A DNA stretch of 64,000 nucleotides from CBDCYH01 sp965224105 (GTDB lineage: Bacteria > Bacteroidota > Rhodothermia > Rhodothermales > JABDKH01): NCBI GenBank assembly GCA_965224105.1, contig CBDCYH010000002.1, positions 434,001 to 498,000 of the forward strand. Direction: 5' to 3'. Position 1 is the stretch's first letter; each line of letters begins with the position of its first letter. This document shows positions 16,194 to 25,081 of this stretch, piece after piece. The notes under the pieces were generated by a model, which searched no databases, was not told where the DNA came from, and worked only from the letters and a program-made list of their open reading frames with translations. A program made the translations under genes and the position numbers.

Positions 16194-19160
16194 CTACTCG
16201 CACAAATGTCCCTCGGTGTTTGCTGCAAACGTATTGCCGCTCTCCGTAAGTGTCGCCGCAGCCTTAGCTGTAATACCGCACCCGCCGCTCTTTTCGACTC
16301 GCGTATTCTGGACTTTCATGAGGCCGGTCTTTACGAACAGAGCGGCCTTTTCGTTACAACAGTACACATAGTTGCTTCCCGCGTTCAAGATGCGTGCGTT
16401 CGAGATCTGGTTGTTCAAACTGTTGGTCTCCGTGTGTATACCGCGCCAGTAACCGGTCACATCATCCAATCCGCGAAATATTACGGGGTTGCCTGATGAA
16501 CCCGACGCATTCAAAAAACCCGCATCGTATACGCCAAGTCCGCCGTGCTCCCTGAACACAAGCTCAGCCCCACCGTCAATTGTCAAACCCGCCGTAACAT
16601 CTATCACAAATGAGTCAATCAGGTACGGGACGCTTGCGCCCTTCCATGTCATCGTGGACGCGATGTTAGAATTGAACACGTTGATATAGTTGGATGCATT
16701 GCCAGCATACGTTGAACCTGTTCCATCAAGATCGCCAATATTCTGAGCCGCTATACGAAGCGGTTCTTTAGCATGCGATCGTATCGTATTGGCGGAGTAG
16801 TCAAGCGTTGTTCCCTTCTGCACAATGATGCCATACGATCCACCGTCGCTTACAACGCTGTTGCTGATCGTCGTCCGCGAACCTTTGAGGTATACCGAAG
16901 CAATCTCGTTGCAGCAGTAGACATAGTTCGAGCCAGCATCAGACACCTGCACGTGCTCCAGTCTGTTTTCCGGCGATGGGGTTTCGATATGGATACCGCG
17001 CCAATATCCTGCCGCAGACTCGAACCCTCGGATAACGACCGGCTCGGCTGCAGTCCCAATCGCCTTGAATGACCCATCGTCATATACACCGATGCCTCCA
17101 CCACTCCTAATCGCAAGTTCGGCGCCCGGCTGCAGCTCCAGCGGAGCCTTGACGTCAAGCACCTTGCCGTCAAGGGCGAACGGGATGCCGGCTTTCCGCA
17201 AGACGGTTGCCCTGGAAATATCGGAATCCTTCAACCCGATAAAATTCTCATCGTTGTCGGTGTAGCTAGAAGCCGTTCCGTCTAGGCCGCCGGCAACTGC
17301 GGCACCCATATAAAGCGGCATTTCTTTGTGCGAGCTGATGGTATTGGCCTGGAATGTTAGCTCGGTATCGTTGTCCGCATAAATACCATACCCCAGCCCC
17401 TGGCTGAGAGTTGAATTGCGTACGGTGAGTGTGGCTCCCTTCAAATAGAGAGTCGCCTTGTCCCGGCAGCAGTAGACATAATTCGACCCCGCCCCTGAAA
17501 TCTGTAACCAGTTCAGTTCATTGTCTGAGGATCGCGTCTCAATATGGATTCCCCGCCAGACACCCCGAGTATCATTTTCTCCTCTTATGGTAACGGGATC
17601 GGATGATGTGCCCATTACGCTGAGCGATCCGGAATCATAAACGCCTAATCCGGTATTCTCCTCCATCACTATTCGCACGCCCGCCAGCAACTGCAACGGA
17701 GAAGTGATGTCTACCACACCACCAATCACCTTATAGGGCACGTTGGCCGGCGCAACAACCGTCGCCTGGTTAACTTGCGAGGTTTCAACCAGAATATAAT
17801 CTTGATCGTTGCCGGAATAGTCTGAGTCTGCCCCATCAAGCGCGCTAAGCAATCCGAATGTTGTGTGCACGGGTGCATCGCCGTTGTCCGTAAAGACGTT
17901 GCTGCTTGTTTCTAACGCTTCCGTGGTGGCTTTCACTAACAGCCCGAGTTTTTCGCTGTTGGTGACGGAAGTCTCTCGCAGCGTAAGTTCGCCACCCTTT
18001 ACCAAAACTGCTGCAGCCTCGTTGCAACAATAGACATAGTTCTCCCCCGCCCCGTCTATCTGCGCGTGTCTGATATCAGCTTTTGCTTCCGTGTGAATGC
18101 CCCGCCATTTCCCTCGACCGCTCTCGGCACCCCGGAAAATGATTGGCGCGGAGGCGGTGCCAACAGCAATCAGATCTCCTTCGTCATACACCCCCAGGCC
18201 GGCGCCTTTTTCGAATTCGATTACCACTCCCGGATGCACGGTAAGCCTGGCTGTGACATCCACTACACAGTCGGCAGTATAGTCCACTTCATCCGGCCCA
18301 TTCTCCAGGACAGTCTCCGCACTGATGCTGCACTCCAACTCTTTCGCAACCGGGTTGTATGCCATGGTCCCATCATCCCTCACCCATTTTTGCGAATTTC
18401 CCGCACCACTGTTTGCGACCGAAATGCTTAGCTCGTTCTCATCGATGATGGTAATCACCGACGGATAATAATTCCGATCGCTGCCGAGCTCGCTGTAGTC
18501 ATATTTCCCATCCACCCCTGGTTGAATCCCACTCCACTTAACCTCGCCAACGTTAAACCCGCTTCCTGCCTTGTCGGTGAGCGTGCCGTTTGCACCTTCA
18601 ACATGCACCTTCATAAAATCACTCGACGGATTGTTGCTCTCCACACGCACCCATGTTCCCTGGAGTTCGCTCTCGCGCACCGTGCCATCGTCCCGAACCC
18701 ACTTCTGGCTGTTCCCGGCGCCACTGTGCACCACGGAAATACTCAGCTCATTTGCATTGATTATTGTTATTGCGGATTCGTAGTAGTTCCGGTCACTGCC
18801 AAGCTCCGAATAGCTAAATACCTGGCCCTCACCAGGCTGTATCTCTTTCCACTTTACCTCGCCATCCGAAAATCCGCTGCCGGCCTTGTCTACAATGACG
18901 CCGTTTTCCCCATCGACAGTTACTTTCATGAGATCGCTGGACGGGTTGTTGGATTCCACCCGCACCCAGGTGCCCTGCAGTGCATCTAAACCTCTGCCAG
19001 TGGGCTTGTCGTCACTTAGACCGATCCCCTTCCCTTTTCCCTTCCCGGGGCCGTTATCCTCGCCGGTCGTCGGTTTGTCGTCCGTGTTGCACGCGGCCAT
19101 CAGGAATAGTCCGCAAAACAGGAGTAGGACGCTTTTCCACGTCGTAGGGTGAGTGTTCAT
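16194..19160 (-). CDS. Giant surface lipoprotein with duplicated N-terminal domain and four YVYCC beta-helix-like repeats
   Basis: A 988-residue lipoprotein (lipobox MAAC, Cys24). A glycine/lysine-rich linker (~25-58) is followed by two near-identical ~100-residue domains (~58-155 and ~166-265; each with GTWVRVESNNPSSD, GSGF, YSELGSDRNYY, SGAGNSQKWVRDDGT). Then come four ~155-residue repeats, each with an 'L.GVYD.G.L.A.GT...P..IRG' segment, a W-R-G-I-H motif and a NYVYCC motif, then a hydrophobic strand-rich part resembling a right-handed parallel beta-helix. The fourth repeat is cut after TFAANTEGHLCE. Each repeat keeps the same vicinal cysteine pair. A role in surface adhesion or glycan binding is possible; function is unknown. 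The gene diverges from the cyclase gene at 19315. Confidence 0.75.
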   Translation of the reverse strand: MNTHPTTWKSVLLLFCGLFLMAACNTDDKPTTGEDNGPGKGKGKGIGLSDDKPTGRGLDALQGTWVRVESNNPSSDLMKVTVDGENGVIVDKAGSGFSDGEVKWKEIQPGEGQVFSYSELGSDRNYYESAITIINANELSISVVHSGAGNSQKWVRDDGTVRESELQGTWVRVESNNPSSDFMKVHVEGANGTLTDKAGSGFNVGEVKWSGIQPGVDGKYDYSELGSDRNYYPSVITIIDENELSISVANSGAGNSQKWVRDDGTMAYNPVAKELECSISAETVLENGPDEVDYTADCVVDVTARLTVHPGVVIEFEKGAGLGVYDEGDLIAVGTASAPIIFRGAESGRGKWRGIHTEAKADIRHAQIDGAGENYVYCCNEAAAVLVKGGELTLRETSVTNSEKLGLLVKATTEALETSSNVFTDNGDAPVHTTFGLLSALDGADSDYSGNDQDYILVETSQVNQATVVAPANVPYKVIGGVVDITSPLQLLAGVRIVMEENTGLGVYDSGSLSVMGTSSDPVTIRGENDTRGVWRGIHIETRSSDNELNWLQISGAGSNYVYCCRDKATLYLKGATLTVRNSTLSQGLGYGIYADNDTELTFQANTISSHKEMPLYMGAAVAGGLDGTASSYTDNDENFIGLKDSDISRATVLRKAGIPFALDGKVLDVKAPLELQPGAELAIRSGGGIGVYDDGSFKAIGTAAEPVVIRGFESAAGYWRGIHIETPSPENRLEHVQVSDAGSNYVYCCNEIASVYLKGSRTTISNSVVSDGGSYGIIVQKGTTLDYSANTIRSHAKEPLRIAAQNIGDLDGTGSTYAGNASNYINVFNSNIASTMTWKGASVPYLIDSFVIDVTAGLTIDGGAELVFREHGGLGVYDAGFLNASGSSGNPVIFRGLDDVTGYWRGIHTETNSLNNQISNARILNAGSNYVYCCNEKAALFVKTGLMKVQNTRVEKSGGCGITAKAAATLTESGNTFAANTEGHLCE

Positions 19161-19204
19161 TGTGGGTAGGGTTGAGTTGGGGCTACCTATGGATATGCGT
19201 GATT

Positions 19205-19274
19205 ATTATCGATTTCGTGTCATAGCCGCAAGTGGCCCGTCCATAGGCGAATCAGACCCACAGTAATCGATAAT
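19205..19274. promoter_or_regulatory. Separated inverted repeat in the lipoprotein / cyclase divergent region
   Basis: ATTATCGAT (19205-19213) and ATCGATAAT (19266-19274) are perfect 9-bp inverted copies 52 bp apart in the 154-bp region between two divergent genes. They could bind a shared regulator; no regulator gene is adjacent. Confidence 0.35.
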
Positions 19275-19314
19275 TCGTTTACCTTATCGCCATTGATCCC
19301 ACCGAACCTGATCC

Positions 19315-20403
19315 ATGCCGCGGTACGCGATTCGCCGACACCTCCGGAACTTCCTCCAGCACGCCCTGTGGCTGGTACCCTGTTGGATCCTGGCGATCTT
19401 CATCTTCGCGCGCGTGGTATTCGGAACAGATACGCCTGCTACGCTCGCCGAGGAATGGATCCGATCCATCCTCCTTGGCACATCCATCGGTCTGTTGGGG
19501 GCAGCACTCGAAACGTGGATCCTGCCACGCCTGACTCAACGGATTCCCTTCACCGTGGCGCTCCTCGTTCGCACGGTACTGTATTCTATTCTTGTGATCC
19601 TCTGCGTCCTCGCCGGAATCGTTCGGGTGATGTTGTTGGAAGAAACACAGCAGGACCCCGGCGCAGTTGAAATCGAACCAACTGAAATCCTCACCATCCT
19701 TACAAGCCCTGAATCGATCGCGGTTTCTTTGATACTCGTCGGCGTGAGTTTCTTGCTGTCACTTGTTCTGCAAGTCAATCGAGTGCTCGGCCCTGGTACA
19801 CTCGTTGCACTCTTCCTCGGGAAGTACGTTAGACCGCAGCACGAAGAACGAATTTTTCTTTTTCTGGATATAACTGATTCGACCTCGATTGCCGAAGAGC
19901 TCGGCCCGCTGAAGTTCAGTGATTTCAAGAACAATTTTTTCCACGACGTTGCCGGTCCGATTCTCGCAACGCGCGGAGAAATATACCAGTACGTTGGTGA
20001 TGAGGTGGTGGTAACGTGGCCGTTTGCAATCGGAAAATCAAACGGTAACTGCCTGCGCTTGTTTTTTCTGATTGATGATGTTATCCGTAGCCGCAAAAGC
20101 ATATACCTGACCAGGTACGGCATCGTCCCAAAGTTTAAAGCCGGCCTCCACGGCGGACCAGTTGTTACCGCCGAGATCGGATCTCTAAAACGCACCATTG
20201 TTCACAGTGGCGATACGTTAAACACCACGGCGCGGATTGAAGGACAGTGCCGCCCACTAGGCCACCGGCTGCTTGTCTCCAGATCGCTGTTGTGGCAATG
20301 CGCCTTGCCCGAAGGACTCACAACAACCGAGGTTGGTGAAGTGTCTCTACGAGGCAAATCAGAATCGGTAATCCTTGTTGCTGTTGAGAGGGCCGGGCTG
20401 TAG
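19315..20403 (+). CDS. Membrane-anchored class III adenylate/guanylate cyclase
   Basis: A 362-residue protein. The N-terminal ~160 residues hold about four membrane helices (WLVPCWILAIFIFARVVFG near 19-37, then around 52-70, 80-105 and 135-155). The C-terminal part (~178-360) is a class III nucleotide cyclase catalytic domain: the metal-binding aspartates lie in FLFLDITDST, the second metal site in QYVGDEVVVTWP, and the C-terminal arm motif GDTLNTTARIE is present. Product (cAMP or cGMP) cannot be settled from the residues visible. Start ATG 19315. No cyclic-nucleotide effector is adjacent, although a voltage-gated channel lacking a nucleotide-binding domain lies 2.4 kb downstream. Confidence 0.85.
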   Translation: MPRYAIRRHLRNFLQHALWLVPCWILAIFIFARVVFGTDTPATLAEEWIRSILLGTSIGLLGAALETWILPRLTQRIPFTVALLVRTVLYSILVILCVLAGIVRVMLLEETQQDPGAVEIEPTEILTILTSPESIAVSLILVGVSFLLSLVLQVNRVLGPGTLVALFLGKYVRPQHEERIFLFLDITDSTSIAEELGPLKFSDFKNNFFHDVAGPILATRGEIYQYVGDEVVVTWPFAIGKSNGNCLRLFFLIDDVIRSRKSIYLTRYGIVPKFKAGLHGGPVVTAEIGSLKRTIVHSGDTLNTTARIEGQCRPLGHRLLVSRSLLWQCALPEGLTTTEVGEVSLRGKSESVILVAVERAGL

Positions 20404-20485
20404 CAACCATCCTGAAGCGCTGGATTGCACTTCTGAATTGGATTGGGTAACGTACTGTAGGCTCTCATCCTTCACGCTCAAGTGC

Positions 20486-21238
20486 ATGCGACAGTCCATC
20501 CTCATATCCCTCCTCGCGCTACTTTATACACATTCTACCTACGCGCAAAGCACTAACGAGGTGCGAGTAGATGATGGCACGGTTGATGGATCTTTCATCC
20601 GACCGTACCAAGCTAACTGGAACAGCTACTCGATCGACAGCACGGGTGTACGTAGCCTGGGTCGAAAGGTCATAGAGCGCATTGACACGCTCTCGATCAA
20701 TGGTAGACGTGCAATCAAGTTTGCCCAGGAATGGTACGCGGCAGATGGTACGTTCCAGTACGTGAATACATCCGTCGCTGATCATGAGACGCTGGGTCTT
20801 CTCAAGTTTGACAGCAAGTCGCCGATCGGCGGCATGGGGCATGTGGACTTCGACGGTGTCCATGCTACTGGATTTGCCGCATACGCACCAGAGGCAGACC
20901 ATAGCGTGATCGATACCGTAATGAGCGAGGTACCTTTCGGCCGTGGTCTTGCAGGACTGCTTGTAGCTGCCTTCCCGCTTGCAGACGATTACTCTGCGAC
21001 GTTTCCCATCATGAGTTGGGGCGGAGCTTGCAATCAACCCTGCTCAACATCTTTTGGACTGGAAGTGACGGGGTCGGAAGTGATTGATGTCGCCGGATAT
21101 GGAGAAATGGACGCCTGGATCGTCCAAATGACAAGCGGTGTAACATACTGGGTCTCTCGCTACTCTCCCTATCTTCTGCAAGCGAGAATAACTCGCTCGA
21201 ACGGCACCGAGGTATTTTTTGAATTATTGTCGGAATAA
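20486..21238 (+). CDS. Secreted protein of unknown function
   Basis: Start ATG 20486 gives a signal peptide (MRQSILISLLALLYTHSTYA); the frame runs 37 codons further upstream into the intergenic DNA. The mature protein of about 230 residues is rich in beta-strand-like segments (RAIKFAQEWYAADGTFQYV, GHVDFDGVHATGFAAYAPE, YWVSRYSPYLLQARITRSNG). Its layout recalls DUF3108-type periplasmic proteins, in which a threonine/tyrosine-rich strand array ends in a 'fwv....~l.k....' segment, but I cannot assign it. It precedes another secreted protein by 33 nt. Confidence 0.65.
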   Translation: MRQSILISLLALLYTHSTYAQSTNEVRVDDGTVDGSFIRPYQANWNSYSIDSTGVRSLGRKVIERIDTLSINGRRAIKFAQEWYAADGTFQYVNTSVADHETLGLLKFDSKSPIGGMGHVDFDGVHATGFAAYAPEADHSVIDTVMSEVPFGRGLAGLLVAAFPLADDYSATFPIMSWGGACNQPCSTSFGLEVTGSEVIDVAGYGEMDAWIVQMTSGVTYWVSRYSPYLLQARITRSNGTEVFFELLSE

Positions 21239-21271
21239 AATGAATCTCCGGCAACGCAAATTTTCACCCAA

Positions 21272-22183
21272 ATGAAGATCATAGCATGCCTGCTTTCACT
21301 GCTGCTGTTCGTTTCGATCTCACATGCGCAGTGCAACCTAGGTGCACCTGGATCGCGCGACGCGTCTTGGTCTCCGGACGGATCGAGGATCGTATTCGGT
21401 TCAAATCTATCTGGCAATCAGGAAATCTATCTGATGAATGCAGACGGTTCGGATATCGTGCAGCTGACAGAATCCGTGTACCCAAATTATTATCCGTTCT
21501 TCTCTCCCGACGGATCGGAGATTGTTTTCATGTCATACCAGGATTCCGTTACTGTCATCGCAATAATGAATATCGATGGTACGAATCTGCGTTATCTAAC
21601 GGATCACTCCAGTAACAACGCAGACCCGAGTTGGTCTCCTGACGGTTCTCTAATAGTCTTTTACTCTGACCGCGATGGGAACGATGAAATCTATTCCATG
21701 CAGGCAGACGGATCTGCTCTGAAACGTATTACTAAAAACAGCGAACGTGACCAAACTCCTTCCATTTCTACGAACGGTGAGATCGTATTCGTTTCAATGC
21801 GAGATGGAAATGCCGAGCTCTACCGAATGGACATGGATGGATCCAATCAAACACGGATTACTTCTGATCCACGCTCCGACCGAGTACCCCGCTGGTCGCC
21901 AGACGGTGAGCGCATAGTCTATTATAGTCGGGAGCCTTCCGCAGTCGCGGGAAGTGGGGCTGCATCTTGGCGAGGATCGGAAGTCTATGAAATTGGCCGA
22001 GATGGTTCGGACAGAAAGCAACTAACCTGGAATGCTCATCTCGACCAGGGACCTGAGATTTCGCCCGACGGGCAAATGATCCTATTCACTTCGTGTGAAA
22101 GTGGAAAACGAGAGGTCCACATTATGAATCGAGATGGGAGTGAGGCGCGCCAGCTAGTTTTTACCGATGACACAAAAAAGTAG
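21272..22183 (+). CDS. Secreted TolB-like beta-propeller protein (PD40 repeats)
   Basis: A 303-residue protein with a signal peptide (MKIIACLLSLLLFVSISHAQ) and about six PD40/TolB-type repeats, each reading like 'P.WSPDGS.I.F.S...GN.EIY.M..DGS....LT'. This fold is a beta-propeller as in TolB and the DUF5050 proteins. It lacks the N-terminal alpha/beta domain of true TolB, and there is no Tol-Pal neighbourhood, so it is not tolB itself. It probably binds protein or carbohydrate ligands in the periplasm or outside the cell. Confidence 0.8.
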   Translation: MKIIACLLSLLLFVSISHAQCNLGAPGSRDASWSPDGSRIVFGSNLSGNQEIYLMNADGSDIVQLTESVYPNYYPFFSPDGSEIVFMSYQDSVTVIAIMNIDGTNLRYLTDHSSNNADPSWSPDGSLIVFYSDRDGNDEIYSMQADGSALKRITKNSERDQTPSISTNGEIVFVSMRDGNAELYRMDMDGSNQTRITSDPRSDRVPRWSPDGERIVYYSREPSAVAGSGAASWRGSEVYEIGRDGSDRKQLTWNAHLDQGPEISPDGQMILFTSCESGKREVHIMNRDGSEARQLVFTDDTKK

Positions 22184-22192
22184 GGGCGGGTT

Positions 22193-22816
22193 TTGCCAGA
22201 TTTCCTGATCAACAAACCGCCAGCCAAACCCCTTGCCCGTCTCATCCTCGCGCACGGCGCTGGAGCACCGATGGACACACCCTACATGACAACGATTGCC
22301 GAAGGTGTAGCTGCTACTAACGTCGTCGTAGCACGATTCGAGTTCAGCTATATGGCGTCGAGACGGGTCGACGGCAAAAAACGAGGCCCGGGCAGTCCGA
22401 AGAAATTGTTGGAGGAGTGGCGTGCTGCTATAAAGCAGGCAGGAAACGATTTACCATTGTTCATCGGCGGCAAGTCAATGGGCGGTCGCATCGCAACTAT
22501 GATTGCCGATGAGCCGGGAATCGCGGGCATCATATGTCTCGGCTATCCCTTTCACCCTCCGGGCAACCCGGATAAACTGAGAACGGCGCACCTGGCGGAT
22601 CTGTCGGTCCCCACTCTGATTTTGCAGGGTGAGCGCGATGCGTTCGGCAATCGGGAAGAAGTCCCCGGTTACACTCTTTCGAATTCAATCCAGGTTAGAT
22701 GGATTGATGATGGCAACCACTCGTTCCGTCCGCGGAAAACGTCGGGCGCAACGTTGGAAGGAAATCTGCACGAAGCAGTAGCGACAATAACCACATTCAT
22801 TGCCAGGCACGCATAG
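22193..22816 (+). CDS. Alpha/beta hydrolase, KANSL3/Tex30-like
   Basis: A 207-residue cytoplasmic alpha/beta hydrolase. The oxyanion segment LILAHGAGAPMD, the nucleophile elbow GGKSMGGR (Ser in GxSxG), the acid in LQGERDAFG and the histidine in DGNHSFRPRK are in the order and spacing of the small KANSL3/Tex30-type (dienelactone hydrolase-like) family. Start TTG 22193 is preferred: it precedes the first strand and has a purine-rich AGGGGCGGG just upstream; the next ATG (22271) would cut off the oxyanion loop. Substrate unknown. Confidence 0.78.
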   Translation: MPDFLINKPPAKPLARLILAHGAGAPMDTPYMTTIAEGVAATNVVVARFEFSYMASRRVDGKKRGPGSPKKLLEEWRAAIKQAGNDLPLFIGGKSMGGRIATMIADEPGIAGIICLGYPFHPPGNPDKLRTAHLADLSVPTLILQGERDAFGNREEVPGYTLSNSIQVRWIDDGNHSFRPRKTSGATLEGNLHEAVATITTFIARHA

Positions 22817-22820
22817 CACC

Positions 22821-23555
22821 ATGCCATCCCTTCGAGAAATAATCGAAGAGTCTGACACCAGGGCGGGTCGCACCTTTGACATCGTCGTCCAGAGCCTCAT
22901 CGTACTTTCCCTATTGAGTTTTTCCATCGAGACGATTCCAAACCTCTCCGACAGAGCGAGGCGTTGGCTTAACATGGTCGAAATTGTAACGGTGGCGATT
23001 TTTACGTTGGAGTACATCGCCCGCATCGCCGTCGCGCGGAAAAAGGGAAAGTACATTTTCAGCATCTTCGGGATGGTTGATTTGCTAGCCATTCTGCCAT
23101 TCTACATCTCGTCTGGAATAGACCTTCGATCCCTTCGTGCGCTACGCATGCTCCGGCTTTTCCGAATCCTCAAACTCGCGCGCTACAACAAAGCGATTCG
23201 TCGATTTTACCACGCATTACTCATTGCACGCGAAGAACTTATTCTATATGTGTGCCTGACAGCAATACTCCTCTACCTCGCTGGGACGGGAATCTACTAT
23301 TTCGAAAATCCTGCGCAGCCGGAAGCGTTTGCTTCTGTCTTCCACAGCACGTGGTGGGCGGTGGAAACACTCACTACAGTTGGATATGGAGACGTCTACC
23401 CTATTACCACCGGTGGCCAATTATTTACCTTTGTCGTGCTGATGCTTGGACTCGGAGTGGTAGCAGTTCCAGCCGGTCTTGTCGCCTCGGCTCTTTCGGA
23501 AGCACGTGACCGGGAGGAGAAAGAAGCCGCCGCGCGACCAACTGCAGAAGTCTAG
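22821..23555 (+). CDS. Voltage-gated potassium channel
   Basis: A 244-residue, six-helix Kv-type channel. The voltage-sensor helix S4 is plain (SLRALRMLRLFRILKLARY, basic residues at every third position). The pore helix and selectivity filter TTVGYGD are intact, and S6 (LMLGLGVVAVPAGLVAS) follows. There is a short charged C-terminal tail and no cyclic-nucleotide-binding or RCK domain. Start ATG 22821 lies 4 nt behind the hydrolase stop, so the two genes are probably co-transcribed. Confidence 0.92.
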   Translation: MPSLREIIEESDTRAGRTFDIVVQSLIVLSLLSFSIETIPNLSDRARRWLNMVEIVTVAIFTLEYIARIAVARKKGKYIFSIFGMVDLLAILPFYISSGIDLRSLRALRMLRLFRILKLARYNKAIRRFYHALLIAREELILYVCLTAILLYLAGTGIYYFENPAQPEAFASVFHSTWWAVETLTTVGYGDVYPITTGGQLFTFVVLMLGLGVVAVPAGLVASALSEARDREEKEAAARPTAEV

Positions 23556-23643
23556 CCAACGTTTCTTCCGCGCATCGGACAACTGGTATCAAAACATTAA
23601 CCCGCGCACCGCATAGCAAACACCCATACACAGCACCTGCTCA

Positions 23644-25074
23644 ATGAAACACCTCCTCATCTTATCCACCATCGCACTCACTGCGTTTTGTGCTACACCC
23701 ACCGCAGCGCAGAACAATAGCGCCGACTATACAGAGGTTTACCAACAACGCGCGCTCGAAATCTACAAGACGTTGGTCGGATTCCGGACGGCTGCCGGAC
23801 ACAACCAGGTGGCCGAGGCACTGGAGTACCTCGCACAGCAATTCAACAGTTTCCCCGAGTCCGATGTACACCTCATCCCATACACCACTACATCCGGCGA
23901 CAGTACCGCCAGCCTGATTGTGCGATACCGCGGTGACGACAGCTCCGGCAAAAAGCCGGTCTTGTTTACCGCGCATGTGGACGTGGTGGATGCGCTTCCA
24001 GAAGACTGGGTGCGCGACCCTTTCACGCTGATTGAAGAGAACGGCATGTTCTTCGGCCGGGGATCATCAGACGACAAATTTGGCGTGGCACAACTCGCTG
24101 CGACATTCCTGCGCCTGAAAGGCGAGGGATTCGTTCCAGGACGTGACTTCATCATAGGCATCACCGGTGATGAAGAAACTGGAATGGAAACAACCCAGGC
24201 GATGGTTGGCGAACACCGCGAACTTACCGATGCCGACTTTGCGCTCAACGCCGACGCCGGCGGCGGTGTACTCTCCGAAGACGATGGCGAACCGGAAAGC
24301 TTCCTCGTTCAAACCGCCGAAAAAACATATGCAACGTTTGAGCTGACGATCACCAATCCTGGTGGACACTCCTCCACTCCCCGCACGGACAACGCTATTT
24401 ACGAGCTGGCCGACGCAATCGACAAACTCCGCGCTCACCGTTTTCCGATCCAGACAAACGATGCGACACTTGCCTACTTTCGCGCGGCCGCAACCCTTCG
24501 GGGAGGTGCGGTTGGCGATGCGATGCGACGTTTTGCCGAAGATCCTACCGACTCCGCAGCGGCGGAAATCCTTTGGAACGAACCAGGCGAGGTCGGCGTC
24601 ACGCGCACCACTTGCATTCCTACAATGCTGCGCGGTGGCCACGCCGAAAATGCGCTTCCGCAATCAGTCACAGTAACCGTCAACTGTCGGATATTCCCCG
24701 GGGTCGAGGTCGCAGAGGTCGAAAAGATTCTGCGAGACGTCGTGGCGAACGAATCGATCGAATTCACGGTGCTCGGCAAACCCAGCTCCGGACCGGCTTC
24801 TCCTATTCGATCCGACGTTATGGATGTGATACGAAAAGGCGTCGATCGTATCCGGCCAGGCACGCCCATTATTCCCTACATGGCACCCTACGCAACCGAC
24901 GGGAAGCACTTCCGGCGAGCAGGGATCCCAACTTACGGGGTGATGGGTCTATTTATGAAGGACAGCGACAGTTTCGCCCATGGTCTGAACGAACGCGTAC
25001 CCGTACGCGGATTCTATGACGCGCTGGAATTCTGGTACACCGTCATGCGCGAGCTCGGATCCGCATCTTCGTGA
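23644..25074 (+). CDS. Secreted M20-family metallopeptidase (dipeptidase/carboxypeptidase-like)
   Basis: A 476-residue exported zinc peptidase (signal peptide MKHLLILSTIALTAFCATPTAAQ). Metal and catalytic residues of the M20 family are present: the HVD of FTAHVDVVD, the aspartate in GRGSSDDKFG, the GDEETG glutamates, the aspartate in NADAGGG, and the histidine in SFAHGLNERV. The dimerisation (lid) domain sits in between (about 200-330, beginning TNPGGHSSTPR). It should cleave dipeptides or N-acyl amino acids in the periplasm. It is convergent with rsgA, 7 nt away. Confidence 0.88.
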   Translation: MKHLLILSTIALTAFCATPTAAQNNSADYTEVYQQRALEIYKTLVGFRTAAGHNQVAEALEYLAQQFNSFPESDVHLIPYTTTSGDSTASLIVRYRGDDSSGKKPVLFTAHVDVVDALPEDWVRDPFTLIEENGMFFGRGSSDDKFGVAQLAATFLRLKGEGFVPGRDFIIGITGDEETGMETTQAMVGEHRELTDADFALNADAGGGVLSEDDGEPESFLVQTAEKTYATFELTITNPGGHSSTPRTDNAIYELADAIDKLRAHRFPIQTNDATLAYFRAAATLRGGAVGDAMRRFAEDPTDSAAAEILWNEPGEVGVTRTTCIPTMLRGGHAENALPQSVTVTVNCRIFPGVEVAEVEKILRDVVANESIEFTVLGKPSSGPASPIRSDVMDVIRKGVDRIRPGTPIIPYMAPYATDGKHFRRAGIPTYGVMGLFMKDSDSFAHGLNERVPVRGFYDALEFWYTVMRELGSASS

Positions 25075-25081
25075 GACACGG

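Noticed and set aside
21272..22183. True tolB of the Tol-Pal system
   Set aside because: It lacks the N-terminal TolB domain, and no tolQRA or pal gene is nearby; only the PD40 propeller is shared.
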